From Gammaproteobacteria bacterium 42_54_T18 (GTDB lineage: Bacteria > Pseudomonadota > Gammaproteobacteria > Pseudomonadales > Ketobacteraceae), in the NCBI GenBank assembly GCA_002163245.1, contig MAAL01000185.1, forward strand, positions 43,369 through 107,368: a stretch of DNA of 64,000 bases, read 5' to 3'. Positions 56,917 to 64,000 of this stretch are shown piece after piece (position 1 is the first letter of the stretch; the number at the start of each line of letters is the position of its first letter). Under the pieces are notes generated by a model. The model saw only the letters and a program-made list of their open reading frames with translations, ran no database searches and had not been told where the DNA came from. Position numbers and translations under genes: made by a program.

Positions 56917-59493
56917 ATGCGAATAGACAAGCTGACCAGCAAATTACAAGTGGCCCTTTCGGATGCCCAATCTATCGCTATTGGCCGTGATCATAATACG
57001 ATTGAGCCGGTACATGTATTAAGTGCGATGCTTGAAGATGCAAGCGCAGGGGTAAAACCTTTAATTGCACAAGTTGGTGCTGATGTTGGGCAGCTGCGTG
57101 ATGAGTTAACTGCAGCTTTACAGAAATTGCCTCAAATCAGTAGCCCTGATGGGAATGTTCAACTATCTAATGAAATGGTTCGAATGCTGAATGTTGCGGA
57201 TAAATATGCTCAGCAACGTGCAGATCAATTTATTTCTAGCGAACTGGTAGTGCTAGCGCTGGCAGAAGAAAAAGGTGCGTTAGGAGCCATTTTTAAAAAA
57301 TTAGGTATAACGAAGAAAGACTTAGAAATAGCGATTGATAAGATTCGAGGGGGTGAGTCTGTGAGGGATCAAAATGTCGAAGAGAATAGGCAGGCCTTGG
57401 ATAAGTATACGGTTGATTTAACGGCGCAGGCGAGTGACGGTAAATTAGATCCTGTTATTGGTCGAGATGATGAAATACGTCGAACCATACAAGTTTTACA
57501 GCGTAGAACTAAAAATAACCCAGTGTTAATCGGTGAGCCTGGCGTAGGTAAAACAGCGATAGTTGAAGGCCTGGCGCAACGGATTATTAATGGAGAGGTT
57601 CCAGAAGGACTAAAAAATAAAAAAGTACTGTCTCTGGATATGGGGTCCTTGTTAGCGGGTGCAAAATTTAGAGGGGAGTTTGAGGAACGCTTAAAAGCGG
57701 TACTTAATGAGCTATCTAAACAAGAAGGTAACATTATTCTATTTATCGATGAATTGCATACGATGGTGGGTGCTGGGAAAGCGGATGGTGCGATGGATGC
57801 TGGGAATATGTTGAAACCTGCTTTGGCGAGAGGGGAACTTCATTGTGTTGGAGCAACAACCCTAGACGAGTATCGACAGTATGTAGAAAAGGATGCCGCA
57901 TTAGAAAGACGATTCCAGAAAGTATTGGTGGAGCAACCAACAGTTGAGGATACCATTGCAATACTTCGTGGTTTGAAGGAACGATATGAGTTGCACCACG
58001 CCGTAGATATAACTGATCCAGCAATAGTTGAAGCGGCGAAATTGTCTCATCGTTATATTTCCGACAGGCAGTTGCCAGATAAAGCGATTGATCTGATTGA
58101 TGAAGCAGCTAGCCGTATCCGTATGGAAATGGATTCAAAACCGGAAGAAATGGACCGGTTAGAGCGCCGCCTTATTCAATTAAAAATAGAACAAGAAGCC
58201 TTAAAGAAGGAAGGGGATGAGGCTTCAAAAAAACGCTTGGATAACTTGCAAGCAGAAGTGGGGGTCCTTGAACGTCAGTATTCCGACTTAGACGAGGTTT
58301 GGTCATCGGAAAAAGCGGCACTACACGGCAGTCAAAAAATAAAAGAAGAGCTAGAAAGAGCCCGCTTGGACATGGATGTTGCAAGACGAGAAGGAGACCT
58401 GACAAAAATGTCAGAACTTCAATACGGGCGAATACCTGATCTAGAAAAGCAGTTAGACATGGCTGCACAGGCAGAAATGATGGAGATGAAATTACTGCGA
58501 AATAAAGTCACCGAAGAAGAAATTGCTGAAGTTGTTTCTAAGTGGACAGGTATACCAGTATCCAAAATGCTAGAAGGCGAAAAAGATAAGCTGTTAAGGA
58601 TGGAGGCCTCATTGCACGAGCGGGTTATTGGCCAAAATGAAGCCGTCGTAGCGGTTTCTAACGCAGTACGACGGTCTCGAGCAGGGTTATCTGATCCTAA
58701 TAGGCCAAATGGATCGTTTTTGTTCCTAGGACCAACAGGAGTAGGTAAAACTGAGTTATGTAAAGCGTTGGCATCATTTTTATTTGACACCGAAGATGCA
58801 ATGGTTCGAGTGGATATGTCTGAGTTTATGGAGAAACACTCAGTAGCACGGCTAATAGGAGCCCCTCCGGGTTATGTTGGCTACGAAGAAGGGGGTTATC
58901 TAACGGAGCTTGTTCGCCGTAAGCCGTATTCGGTGATTTTGTTGGATGAAGTAGAGAAGGCGCACCCTGATGTTTTTAATATCTTGCTACAAGTATTAGA
59001 GGATGGGCGGTTAACGGATGGTCAGGGTCGAACAGTAGATTTTAGAAATACAGTGTTGGTAATGACATCTAATTTGGGCTCGGGTGTAATTCAGGCAATG
59101 GCTTCATTGGACGATGGTTACGATGCTATGCGTGATGCGGTGATGGCTGAGGTAGGTAATCATTTTCGCCCTGAATTCGTAAATAGAGTTGACGAAGTTG
59201 TAGTGTTTCATCCGCTGGATGCTGGACAAATTAATGGCATTGCAACAATTCAGCTGCGACGACTTAATGCCCGCTTGGCAGAAAGGGATCTGTTTCTTGA
59301 ACTAACAAGTGAGGCAATGACTCAGTTGGCAGAGGTGGGTTTTGATCCTGTGTATGGAGCAAGGCCCTTGAAACGTGCGATTCAACGACAAATTGAAAAC
59401 CCTTTGGCTGAACTGATTTTGTCAGGGAAATATTTGCCAGGAGATACCATAAAAGGTGTTTTAGAAGAGGGGAGGATTAAGTTCCACAAATAA
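56917..59493 (+). CDS. clpB: ATP-dependent disaggregase ClpB
   Basis: Hsp100 chaperone that, with DnaK, rescues aggregated proteins. 858 aa, full length. Two Clp_N repeats, AAA-1 with GEPGVGKT and the arginine-finger region, the coiled-coil M-domain (about 410-530), AAA-2 with GPTGVGKT and the C-terminal domain. No internal start of the ClpB-N type was examined. Ends before a strong terminator. Confidence 0.98.
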   Translation: MRIDKLTSKLQVALSDAQSIAIGRDHNTIEPVHVLSAMLEDASAGVKPLIAQVGADVGQLRDELTAALQKLPQISSPDGNVQLSNEMVRMLNVADKYAQQRADQFISSELVVLALAEEKGALGAIFKKLGITKKDLEIAIDKIRGGESVRDQNVEENRQALDKYTVDLTAQASDGKLDPVIGRDDEIRRTIQVLQRRTKNNPVLIGEPGVGKTAIVEGLAQRIINGEVPEGLKNKKVLSLDMGSLLAGAKFRGEFEERLKAVLNELSKQEGNIILFIDELHTMVGAGKADGAMDAGNMLKPALARGELHCVGATTLDEYRQYVEKDAALERRFQKVLVEQPTVEDTIAILRGLKERYELHHAVDITDPAIVEAAKLSHRYISDRQLPDKAIDLIDEAASRIRMEMDSKPEEMDRLERRLIQLKIEQEALKKEGDEASKKRLDNLQAEVGVLERQYSDLDEVWSSEKAALHGSQKIKEELERARLDMDVARREGDLTKMSELQYGRIPDLEKQLDMAAQAEMMEMKLLRNKVTEEEIAEVVSKWTGIPVSKMLEGEKDKLLRMEASLHERVIGQNEAVVAVSNAVRRSRAGLSDPNRPNGSFLFLGPTGVGKTELCKALASFLFDTEDAMVRVDMSEFMEKHSVARLIGAPPGYVGYEEGGYLTELVRRKPYSVILLDEVEKAHPDVFNILLQVLEDGRLTDGQGRTVDFRNTVLVMTSNLGSGVIQAMASLDDGYDAMRDAVMAEVGNHFRPEFVNRVDEVVVFHPLDAGQINGIATIQLRRLNARLAERDLFLELTSEAMTQLAEVGFDPVYGARPLKRAIQRQIENPLAELILSGKYLPGDTIKGVLEEGRIKFHK

Positions 59494-59500
59494 GATAAGA

Positions 59501-59533
59501 AAAAATGCCGCAGTCTAAGGCTGCGGCATTTTT
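59501..59533 (+). terminator. Terminator after clpB
   Basis: AAAAATGCCGCAG (59501-59513) pairs perfectly with CTGCGGCATTTTT (59521-59533), 7-base loop. May work in both directions for clpB and the DUF4124 gene. Confidence 0.95.
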
Positions 59534-59552
59534 GTTTTTATTACGAAGTTTG

Positions 59553-60029
59553 TTATTTGCAGAATTCGGAAATAAAGTCTTTTGCTTTTTTCAAGCGAGC
59601 TTGCCTTTCCTCTTCTGATAGCATGACGACGGCCCCCTCATCGTTTTTCTCTCTAATTCTGTTGTTTTGCCCAATGAGGGTGATATTTTTACGATAAATG
59701 TCACAGTTCTTTTTGTTGGTTTCGTCTTGCTCTTTTTGGGCTTGCTGCTCCACAGAGTTGGTTTTGTCAACGGGAGGTTTTTCATTCATTTTCTTCTTTC
59801 TAGCATCGATTTTTGTTTGTGCCGCCGCTTTGCCACTGGGGGTGGACGAGCTGACGTTTATTTTTATTGCACTATTAATGTAGGCCGCAGGAGGCTGGGA
59901 TCCGTAATGTGTAACTCCACGCTCGTCTATCCATTTATAATAGCTTTTTGCTTGAGCGGCACTTGCGAATAGTAGTGTTAAAAAAAGCAACGCAGTCGTC
60001 ACAATGGTTTGAATGTTCGTTTTTTTCAC
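59553..60029 (-). CDS. DUF4124 domain protein, periplasmic
   Basis: 158 aa from a GTG at 60029, with AAGGAAT upstream. Signal peptide (LFASAAQAKS) then the DUF4124 motif YYKWIDERGVTHYGSQPP, followed by a charged Lys/Glu/Gln helical region and a C-terminal Cys. Function unknown; the family is common in gammaproteobacteria. Confidence 0.88.
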   Translation of the reverse strand: MKKTNIQTIVTTALLFLTLLFASAAQAKSYYKWIDERGVTHYGSQPPAAYINSAIKINVSSSTPSGKAAAQTKIDARKKKMNEKPPVDKTNSVEQQAQKEQDETNKKNCDIYRKNITLIGQNNRIREKNDEGAVVMLSEEERQARLKKAKDFISEFCK

Positions 60030-60605
60030 AGGTTAATTCCTTCAGCAAGAAGCGGCAAATTTATACAAGTGTAGAATATAACGTCTTGTTGCGCTAAATC
60101 GTACCCCTGGAGTGGAATACTGTGACATAACGAGACAAAGGTTCCCGTAAAATCAGAAGAACTTGCGCTAACCTTCTGGATATAGTAGGAGACGGCGTTT
60201 CCAGTTGACATCATAGTAATTTCTGGCAAGATACACGGCACACCGTGGTGGGTGTTGATGGCCTGTTAGACAACCTAGTAGGTTCCAACGCTAGAGTCAG
60301 AATACATTTAAATTTGGGGGTAAGGCCTCCTTATCATTGTTCTGCCTTGATCAATCATATGCTTAAAGGCATGTGAGGTGGAAATTGCCCCAAACCTCGC
60401 TTTTTCCGCCACTGCTAGCTATTAACCCACAAGTGGGCTGCTGTGCCCTAAAAAACATGCTAGCAATGCGTTTTCGGCTATAGCTGTAGTGATACTGCAG
60501 CTATTCCTGTTCCGATAAGCGTCAAATTAATTGGTTGAATTGTTAAGCCGAACCCGAAATGTATAACATTGCGGGTTGTTCAGGTTTAGCTGAGGCGAAA
60601 GAAAA
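60030..60605. other. Long structured leader region upstream of ilvI
   Basis: 576 bp without a convincing gene. Several hairpins lie before ilvI: CCCAC-AA-GTGGG (near 60426) inside a TGCTAGC/GCTAGCA pair (60413-60474); TAGCTGTAG-TGATA-CTGCAGCTA (60481-60503); and AACCCG/CGGGTT with inner AATGT/ACATT (60551-60577), ending 28 bp before the start. None is followed by a T run, so no standard attenuator can be called. A leader RNA or Lrp-bound region is possible. Confidence 0.45.
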
Positions 60606-62330
60606 GTGGAATTATTGTCAGGTGCAGAAATGCTCATTCGTTCTTTAAAAGACGAAGGAGTTGATACCATATTTGGCTACCCTGGTGGGGCCGTACTTCA
60701 TATATACGATGCGTTGTTTCAGCAAAGCGACATCGCTCACGTATTAGTAAGACACGAGCAAGCAGCATCACACATGGCTGATGGATATTCTCGTGCGACC
60801 GGTCGACCGGGTGTTTGTTTAGCGACGTCGGGCCCTGGAGCTACCAATACGGTTACCGGAATAGCAACCGCATATATGGACTCTATTCCGATGATTGTTA
60901 TCACCGGGCAGGTTCAGTCGGATTGGATTGGCGATGATGCTTTCCAAGAGACGGATATTTTGGGGGTTACCCGACCTATCGTAAAACATAGTTTTATGAT
61001 TAATCGGCCTGAAGATATTCCAGAGACAATAAAAAAGGCTTTTTATATAGCAACAACCGGGCGACCTGGCCCAGTGTTGATTGATATACCTAAGGATATG
61101 ACGGCTCCGACAGAGAGCTTTGAATATCAGTACCCAGCAAAAGTAAAGATGCGCTCATACAGTGTTGTGACGCGAGGCCACTCTGGACAAATTAAAAAAG
61201 CAGTAGAGCTGCTTATTGCCGCAAAACGCCCGGTTATCTATGCCGGCGGCGGTGTTGTTCAAGGTAATGGGGCGGAGTTGTTGACAAGTGTTGTTCGTGA
61301 GCTTGGTGCTCCTTGTACAAACACACTGATGGGGCTGGGTGGATATCCGGGCACAGATAAGCAATATGTCGGCATGCTAGGTATGCATGGTACCTATGAA
61401 GCCAATATGGTGATGCATCATGCAGATGTAGTGTTGGCTGTTGGTGCGCGTTTTGATGATCGCGTTACCAATAATGTTAAGAAGTTCTGCAGTGATGCCA
61501 AGATTATTCATATTGACGTTGACCCAGCATCAATATCAAAAAATATAGCCGTTGATATACCTATTGTTGGGGCGGTAGACCTGGTGTTGAAAGAGATGCT
61601 GGAACAGGTCAAGAAAACAGACCTTCGTGTTGATCCTGATGCGCGGGCTGATTGGTGGAAGCAAATTGATGCTTGGCGTGCTTTCCATGGCTTGCGTTTT
61701 GATTTAAATGATAATGAATTGCTGAAGCCACAGCAGGTTATCGAAAGCTTGTATAAAACAACACAGGGTGATGCCATCATTTGTACTGATGTTGGGCAGC
61801 ATCAGATGTTTGCAGCACAATATTATAAGTTCGATAAGCCTCGGCAGTGGATTACCTCTGGCGGGCTTGGCACTATGGGGTTTGGTTTACCTGCTGCGAT
61901 GGGGTGCGTGATAGGAAGGCCTGACATGCCAGTTGTCACGGTGACGGGTGAAGGCAGTATTCAGATGTGTATACAGGAGCTGTCTACCTGTCTGCAGTAT
62001 CGCTTGCCAGTTAAGATTATTTGCCTTAATAATCAGGCGCTAGGAATGGTCAAGCAGTGGCAGGATATGGTTTATCAAGGTCGGCATTCTAGTTCTACGT
62101 ATGAAGAGTCTCTTCCTGATTTTGTGAAGCTGACTGAGGCATATGGGCATGTTGGAATGAAGGTAGACAAAGCTTCTGACCTCGATGCTGCAATGGAAGA
62201 ATGCTTTAGCCTAAAAGATCGATTAGTCTTTATGGATGTTTCGGTTGATCCACAGGAGCACGTGTACCCAATGCAAATCAAAGAAGGGTCGATGCGTGAT
62301 ATGTGGCTAAATAAAACGGAGCGTACCTAA
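60606..62330 (+). CDS. ilvI: Acetolactate synthase, large subunit
   Basis: First common step of Ile, Val and Leu synthesis; uses ThDP and FAD. 574 aa. The GTG start at 60606 (MELLSGAEM) is the normal N-terminus. Catalytic Glu in VRHEQAASHMADGYSR, the ThDP motif GEGSIQMCIQEL...NNQALGMVKQWQ. Overlaps ilvH by one base, so coupled. Confidence 0.97.
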   Translation: MELLSGAEMLIRSLKDEGVDTIFGYPGGAVLHIYDALFQQSDIAHVLVRHEQAASHMADGYSRATGRPGVCLATSGPGATNTVTGIATAYMDSIPMIVITGQVQSDWIGDDAFQETDILGVTRPIVKHSFMINRPEDIPETIKKAFYIATTGRPGPVLIDIPKDMTAPTESFEYQYPAKVKMRSYSVVTRGHSGQIKKAVELLIAAKRPVIYAGGGVVQGNGAELLTSVVRELGAPCTNTLMGLGGYPGTDKQYVGMLGMHGTYEANMVMHHADVVLAVGARFDDRVTNNVKKFCSDAKIIHIDVDPASISKNIAVDIPIVGAVDLVLKEMLEQVKKTDLRVDPDARADWWKQIDAWRAFHGLRFDLNDNELLKPQQVIESLYKTTQGDAIICTDVGQHQMFAAQYYKFDKPRQWITSGGLGTMGFGLPAAMGCVIGRPDMPVVTVTGEGSIQMCIQELSTCLQYRLPVKIICLNNQALGMVKQWQDMVYQGRHSSSTYEESLPDFVKLTEAYGHVGMKVDKASDLDAAMEECFSLKDRLVFMDVSVDPQEHVYPMQIKEGSMRDMWLNKTERT

Positions 62331-62821
62331 TGAGAAGAATAATATCGATGTTGTTGGAAAATGAACCTGGGGCATTGTCGCGGGTTGTTGGGTTGTTTTC
62401 GCAGCGAGGTTATAACATAGAGACATTGACCGTTGCGCCCACAACGGATGCTACGTTGTCGCGTCTTACTCTGACGACTTCAGGGAGTGATCGTGTTATT
62501 GAGCAGATCACAAAGCAGCTTAATAAGTTGATTGAAGTGGTTAAACTTGTTGATTTAACGGAGGGAGCTCATATTGAGCGAGAGCTGTTGCTGGTAAAGC
62601 TAAAGGCGACTGGTGCCCAGCGAGCGGAAATAAAGCGTACAGCTGATATTTTCCGGGGACAAATTGTTGATGTTAATAGTGCTATTTATACAGTTCAGTT
62701 AACAGGGGCTAGTGATAAGTTGGATGCTTTTCTGGAGTCTGTTGGGGAGGCCTCTATACTTGAGGTGGTTCGTACGGGCGTTTCTGGAATGGCAAGAGGC
62801 GATAAGGTGCTTGCCCTTTAG
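62330..62821 (+). CDS. ilvH: Acetolactate synthase, regulatory small subunit
   Basis: 163 aa. N-terminal ACT domain (SMLLENEPGALSRVVGLFSQRGYNIETL) that binds valine for feedback inhibition, and a C-terminal ALS_ss domain. Followed by a strong terminator, with no ilvC after it. Confidence 0.97.
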   Translation: MRRIISMLLENEPGALSRVVGLFSQRGYNIETLTVAPTTDATLSRLTLTTSGSDRVIEQITKQLNKLIEVVKLVDLTEGAHIERELLLVKLKATGAQRAEIKRTADIFRGQIVDVNSAIYTVQLTGASDKLDAFLESVGEASILEVVRTGVSGMARGDKVLAL

Positions 62822-62836
62822 CCGAAAATTAGTAGT

Positions 62837-62867
62837 AAAAAAGCGCGGCATTTGCCGCGTTTTTTTT
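62837..62867 (+). terminator. Terminator after ilvIH
   Basis: CGCGGC (62844-62849) and GCCGCG (62854-62859), loop ATTT, with A-rich left side and a T8 run (62860-62867). Confidence 0.92.
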
Positions 62868-62922
62868 GCTATATTATCAGCTCAATGGATGATGTTCCGG
62901 TGGGTGAATTAGGTGTGTACAC

Positions 62923-63756
62923 ATGAGTGAGAATGAAAATAAGGAAGGCATTGAGAGCACTCCTCTTAATGATCAGGTTCTAGGTGCTGATGCTCAAGAT
63001 GCTGTGAGCGACTTGCCAGATGATGGGGTGACTCTTGAGGTTGTTGAGGATGTGGCGAAGGGCAAGCCAAAGCGGGGCGTTTATTTGTTGCCAAACCTCT
63101 TTACGACAGCCGCGCTGTTTTCTGGGTTTTATGCCATAGTGGCAGCAATGAACGGCTTGTTTGAGCAAGCGGCAGTGGCTATTTTTATCTCAATGATTTT
63201 TGATGGTTTGGATGGGCGCGTTGCCCGGATGACCAATACTCAGAGCGAGTTCGGGGCTGAATACGACAGTCTTGCCGACTGCATTTCATTCGGTGCGGCA
63301 CCAGCTTTAGTGTCTTACTCCTGGTCTTTGCAATATTTGGGTAAAGTTGGTTGGATGATAGGGTTTATTTATATGGCTTGTGCGGCCTTGCGGTTGGCGC
63401 GGTTTAATGTGCAGGCAGACACCGCTGATAGTCGGTACTTTACGGGATTGCCTAGCCCTGCGGCAGGGGCGGTTGTTGCAGGTATGGTTTGGGCCGCCAA
63501 TGACCTGGGGATAAGCGGTGAGGATGTATCGGTTATTGCGGCGATAATTACAGCGTTCGCGGCAGTGATGATGGTGGTTAATATTAAATTTAACAGCTTT
63601 AAGGAGTTTGATCTTAAGGGGAGGGTGCCCTTTGTTGTGATTCTTGTGGTTGTTCTGGTCTTTGCCGTAATAGCAACATACCCATCAGGCGTGTTGCTTG
63701 CTGTGTTTATGCTTTATGCGCTGTCGGGGCCGTTGCTCGCATTTAAGCGGAGGTAA
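62923..63756 (+). CDS. pssA: CDP-diacylglycerol--serine O-phosphatidyltransferase
   Basis: Makes phosphatidylserine, precursor of phosphatidylethanolamine. 277 aa. About 45 hydrophilic N-terminal residues, then CDP-alcohol phosphotransferase signature DGLDGRVARMTNT...EYDSLADCISFG with the Asp residues, and about eight TM helices. In Pseudomonas it follows ilvC; here it follows ilvH directly. Confidence 0.95.
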   Translation: MSENENKEGIESTPLNDQVLGADAQDAVSDLPDDGVTLEVVEDVAKGKPKRGVYLLPNLFTTAALFSGFYAIVAAMNGLFEQAAVAIFISMIFDGLDGRVARMTNTQSEFGAEYDSLADCISFGAAPALVSYSWSLQYLGKVGWMIGFIYMACAALRLARFNVQADTADSRYFTGLPSPAAGAVVAGMVWAANDLGISGEDVSVIAAIITAFAAVMMVVNIKFNSFKEFDLKGRVPFVVILVVVLVFAVIATYPSGVLLAVFMLYALSGPLLAFKRR

Positions 63757-63765
63757 GGCCTCCTC

Positions 63766-63798
63766 AAAAAAACGGTCACATTGTGGCCGTTTTTTTTG
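63766..63798 (+). terminator. Terminator after pssA
   Basis: A7 run, CGGTCAC (63773-63779) pairs with GTGGCCG (63783-63789, one T-G pair), then a T run to 63797. Confidence 0.92.
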
Positions 63799-63922
63799 CC
63801 TAAATATTTGCCAGCTGAGGTTCCATGTCCTATAAATTAAAGTCTACCCTTTAATATGTGGGGGTGATTAGTTAAGCGGCTTTAGGTAATGCTAACTTTC
63901 TGATAGAAAACAGAAAAACCCG

Positions 63923-63960
63923 TTGACGACGCCTCTTTAATCTCTATAATGCGCCCCACT
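63923..63960 (+). promoter_or_regulatory. Probable rRNA operon P1 promoter
   Basis: TTGACG (63923-63928), 16-bp spacer, perfect TATAAT (63945-63950), GC-rich discriminator GCGCCCC, and an A-rich stretch (63904-63919) where a UP element would lie. This is the form of gammaproteobacterial rRNA promoters. No rRNA is in the window; a 16S gene should begin a few hundred bases beyond the end. Confidence 0.75.
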
Positions 63961-64000
63961 TCGAACGGAAAGCATCAGGCTTTAAGCCAGAAAGCAGAGG

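Noticed and set aside
60489..60518. Short ILV-rich frame (GTG, about 9 codons) upstream of ilvI as an attenuation leader peptide
   Set aside because: It has no ribosome-binding site, too few regulatory codons and no terminator after it.

Overview
The window is a chromosomal segment of a gammaproteobacterium with moderate-to-low GC. It most likely belongs to the Cellvibrionales/Pseudomonadales side of the class. The block ispB|rplU-rpmA-obgE-proB|rpsT|murJ-ribF-ileS-lspA-fkpB-ispH-minor pilins-pilY1|pilR-pilS|nadE|bamD|rluD-pgeF-clpB (about 29.6-59.5 kb) follows the gene order I know from Pseudomonas aeruginosa (ispB to clpB). ilvI-ilvH and pssA followed by an rRNA-type promoter also recall that genus. 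Species cannot be fixed by reading alone.

Layout. 1-5 kb (minus strand): the 5' part of an RhlB-like DEAD-box helicase, then a molybdenum hydroxylase operon (2Fe-2S subunit, large molybdopterin subunit with a Tat/lipoprotein signal, and a MocA-like cytidylyltransferase) and a small cupin. 5.1-9.3 kb: a decayed hybrid sensor kinase with three lesions, followed by an intact REC-GGDEF diguanylate cyclase. 9.4-13 kb (minus): M48 metallopeptidase with LemA, and a lytic transglycosylase. 13.3-15.5 kb: a TonB-dependent receptor split by one in-frame TGA. 15.7-20.4 kb: folE2, a 62-bp perfect palindromic bidirectional terminator, then cysS and thrS. Both synthetases read like alphaproteobacterial proteins and are separated by a 147-bp element with 17-bp inverted ends; thrS is not followed by infC here.

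20.6-29.6 kb is an accessory signalling and redox region: TM2-SHOCT protein, tandem T-fold (PTPS/QueD-like) protein, NDH-2-like flavoprotein overlapping a peptide deformylase, a Ser/Thr kinase with a duplicated C-terminal module next to a membrane c-type-haem sensor that has no output domain, a Pro/Lys/Thr-rich lipoprotein and an intact hybrid histidine kinase. 29.6-42.5 kb is the conserved housekeeping block (quinone side chain, ribosomal proteins, GTPase, proline, lipid II flippase, FAD/FMN, Ile-tRNA, lipoprotein signal peptidase, isoprenoids). 42.5-51.8 kb is type IV pilus minor pilins, a short PilY1 lacking the mechanosensing VWA domain, FimT, a small outer-membrane barrel and the PilSR regulators. 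51.8-63.8 kb carries NAD synthetase, BamD, RluD, PgeF, ClpB, a DUF4124 protein, acetolactate synthase (ilvIH) and phosphatidylserine synthase. The window ends in a promoter that looks like an rRNA P1 promoter.

I saw no CRISPR array, insertion sequence, prophage, tRNA or defence island. The most unusual material is the pair of alpha-type aminoacyl-tRNA synthetases with a repeat between them, the haem-sensor/Ser-Thr-kinase pair, and the two freshly broken sensory/uptake genes.
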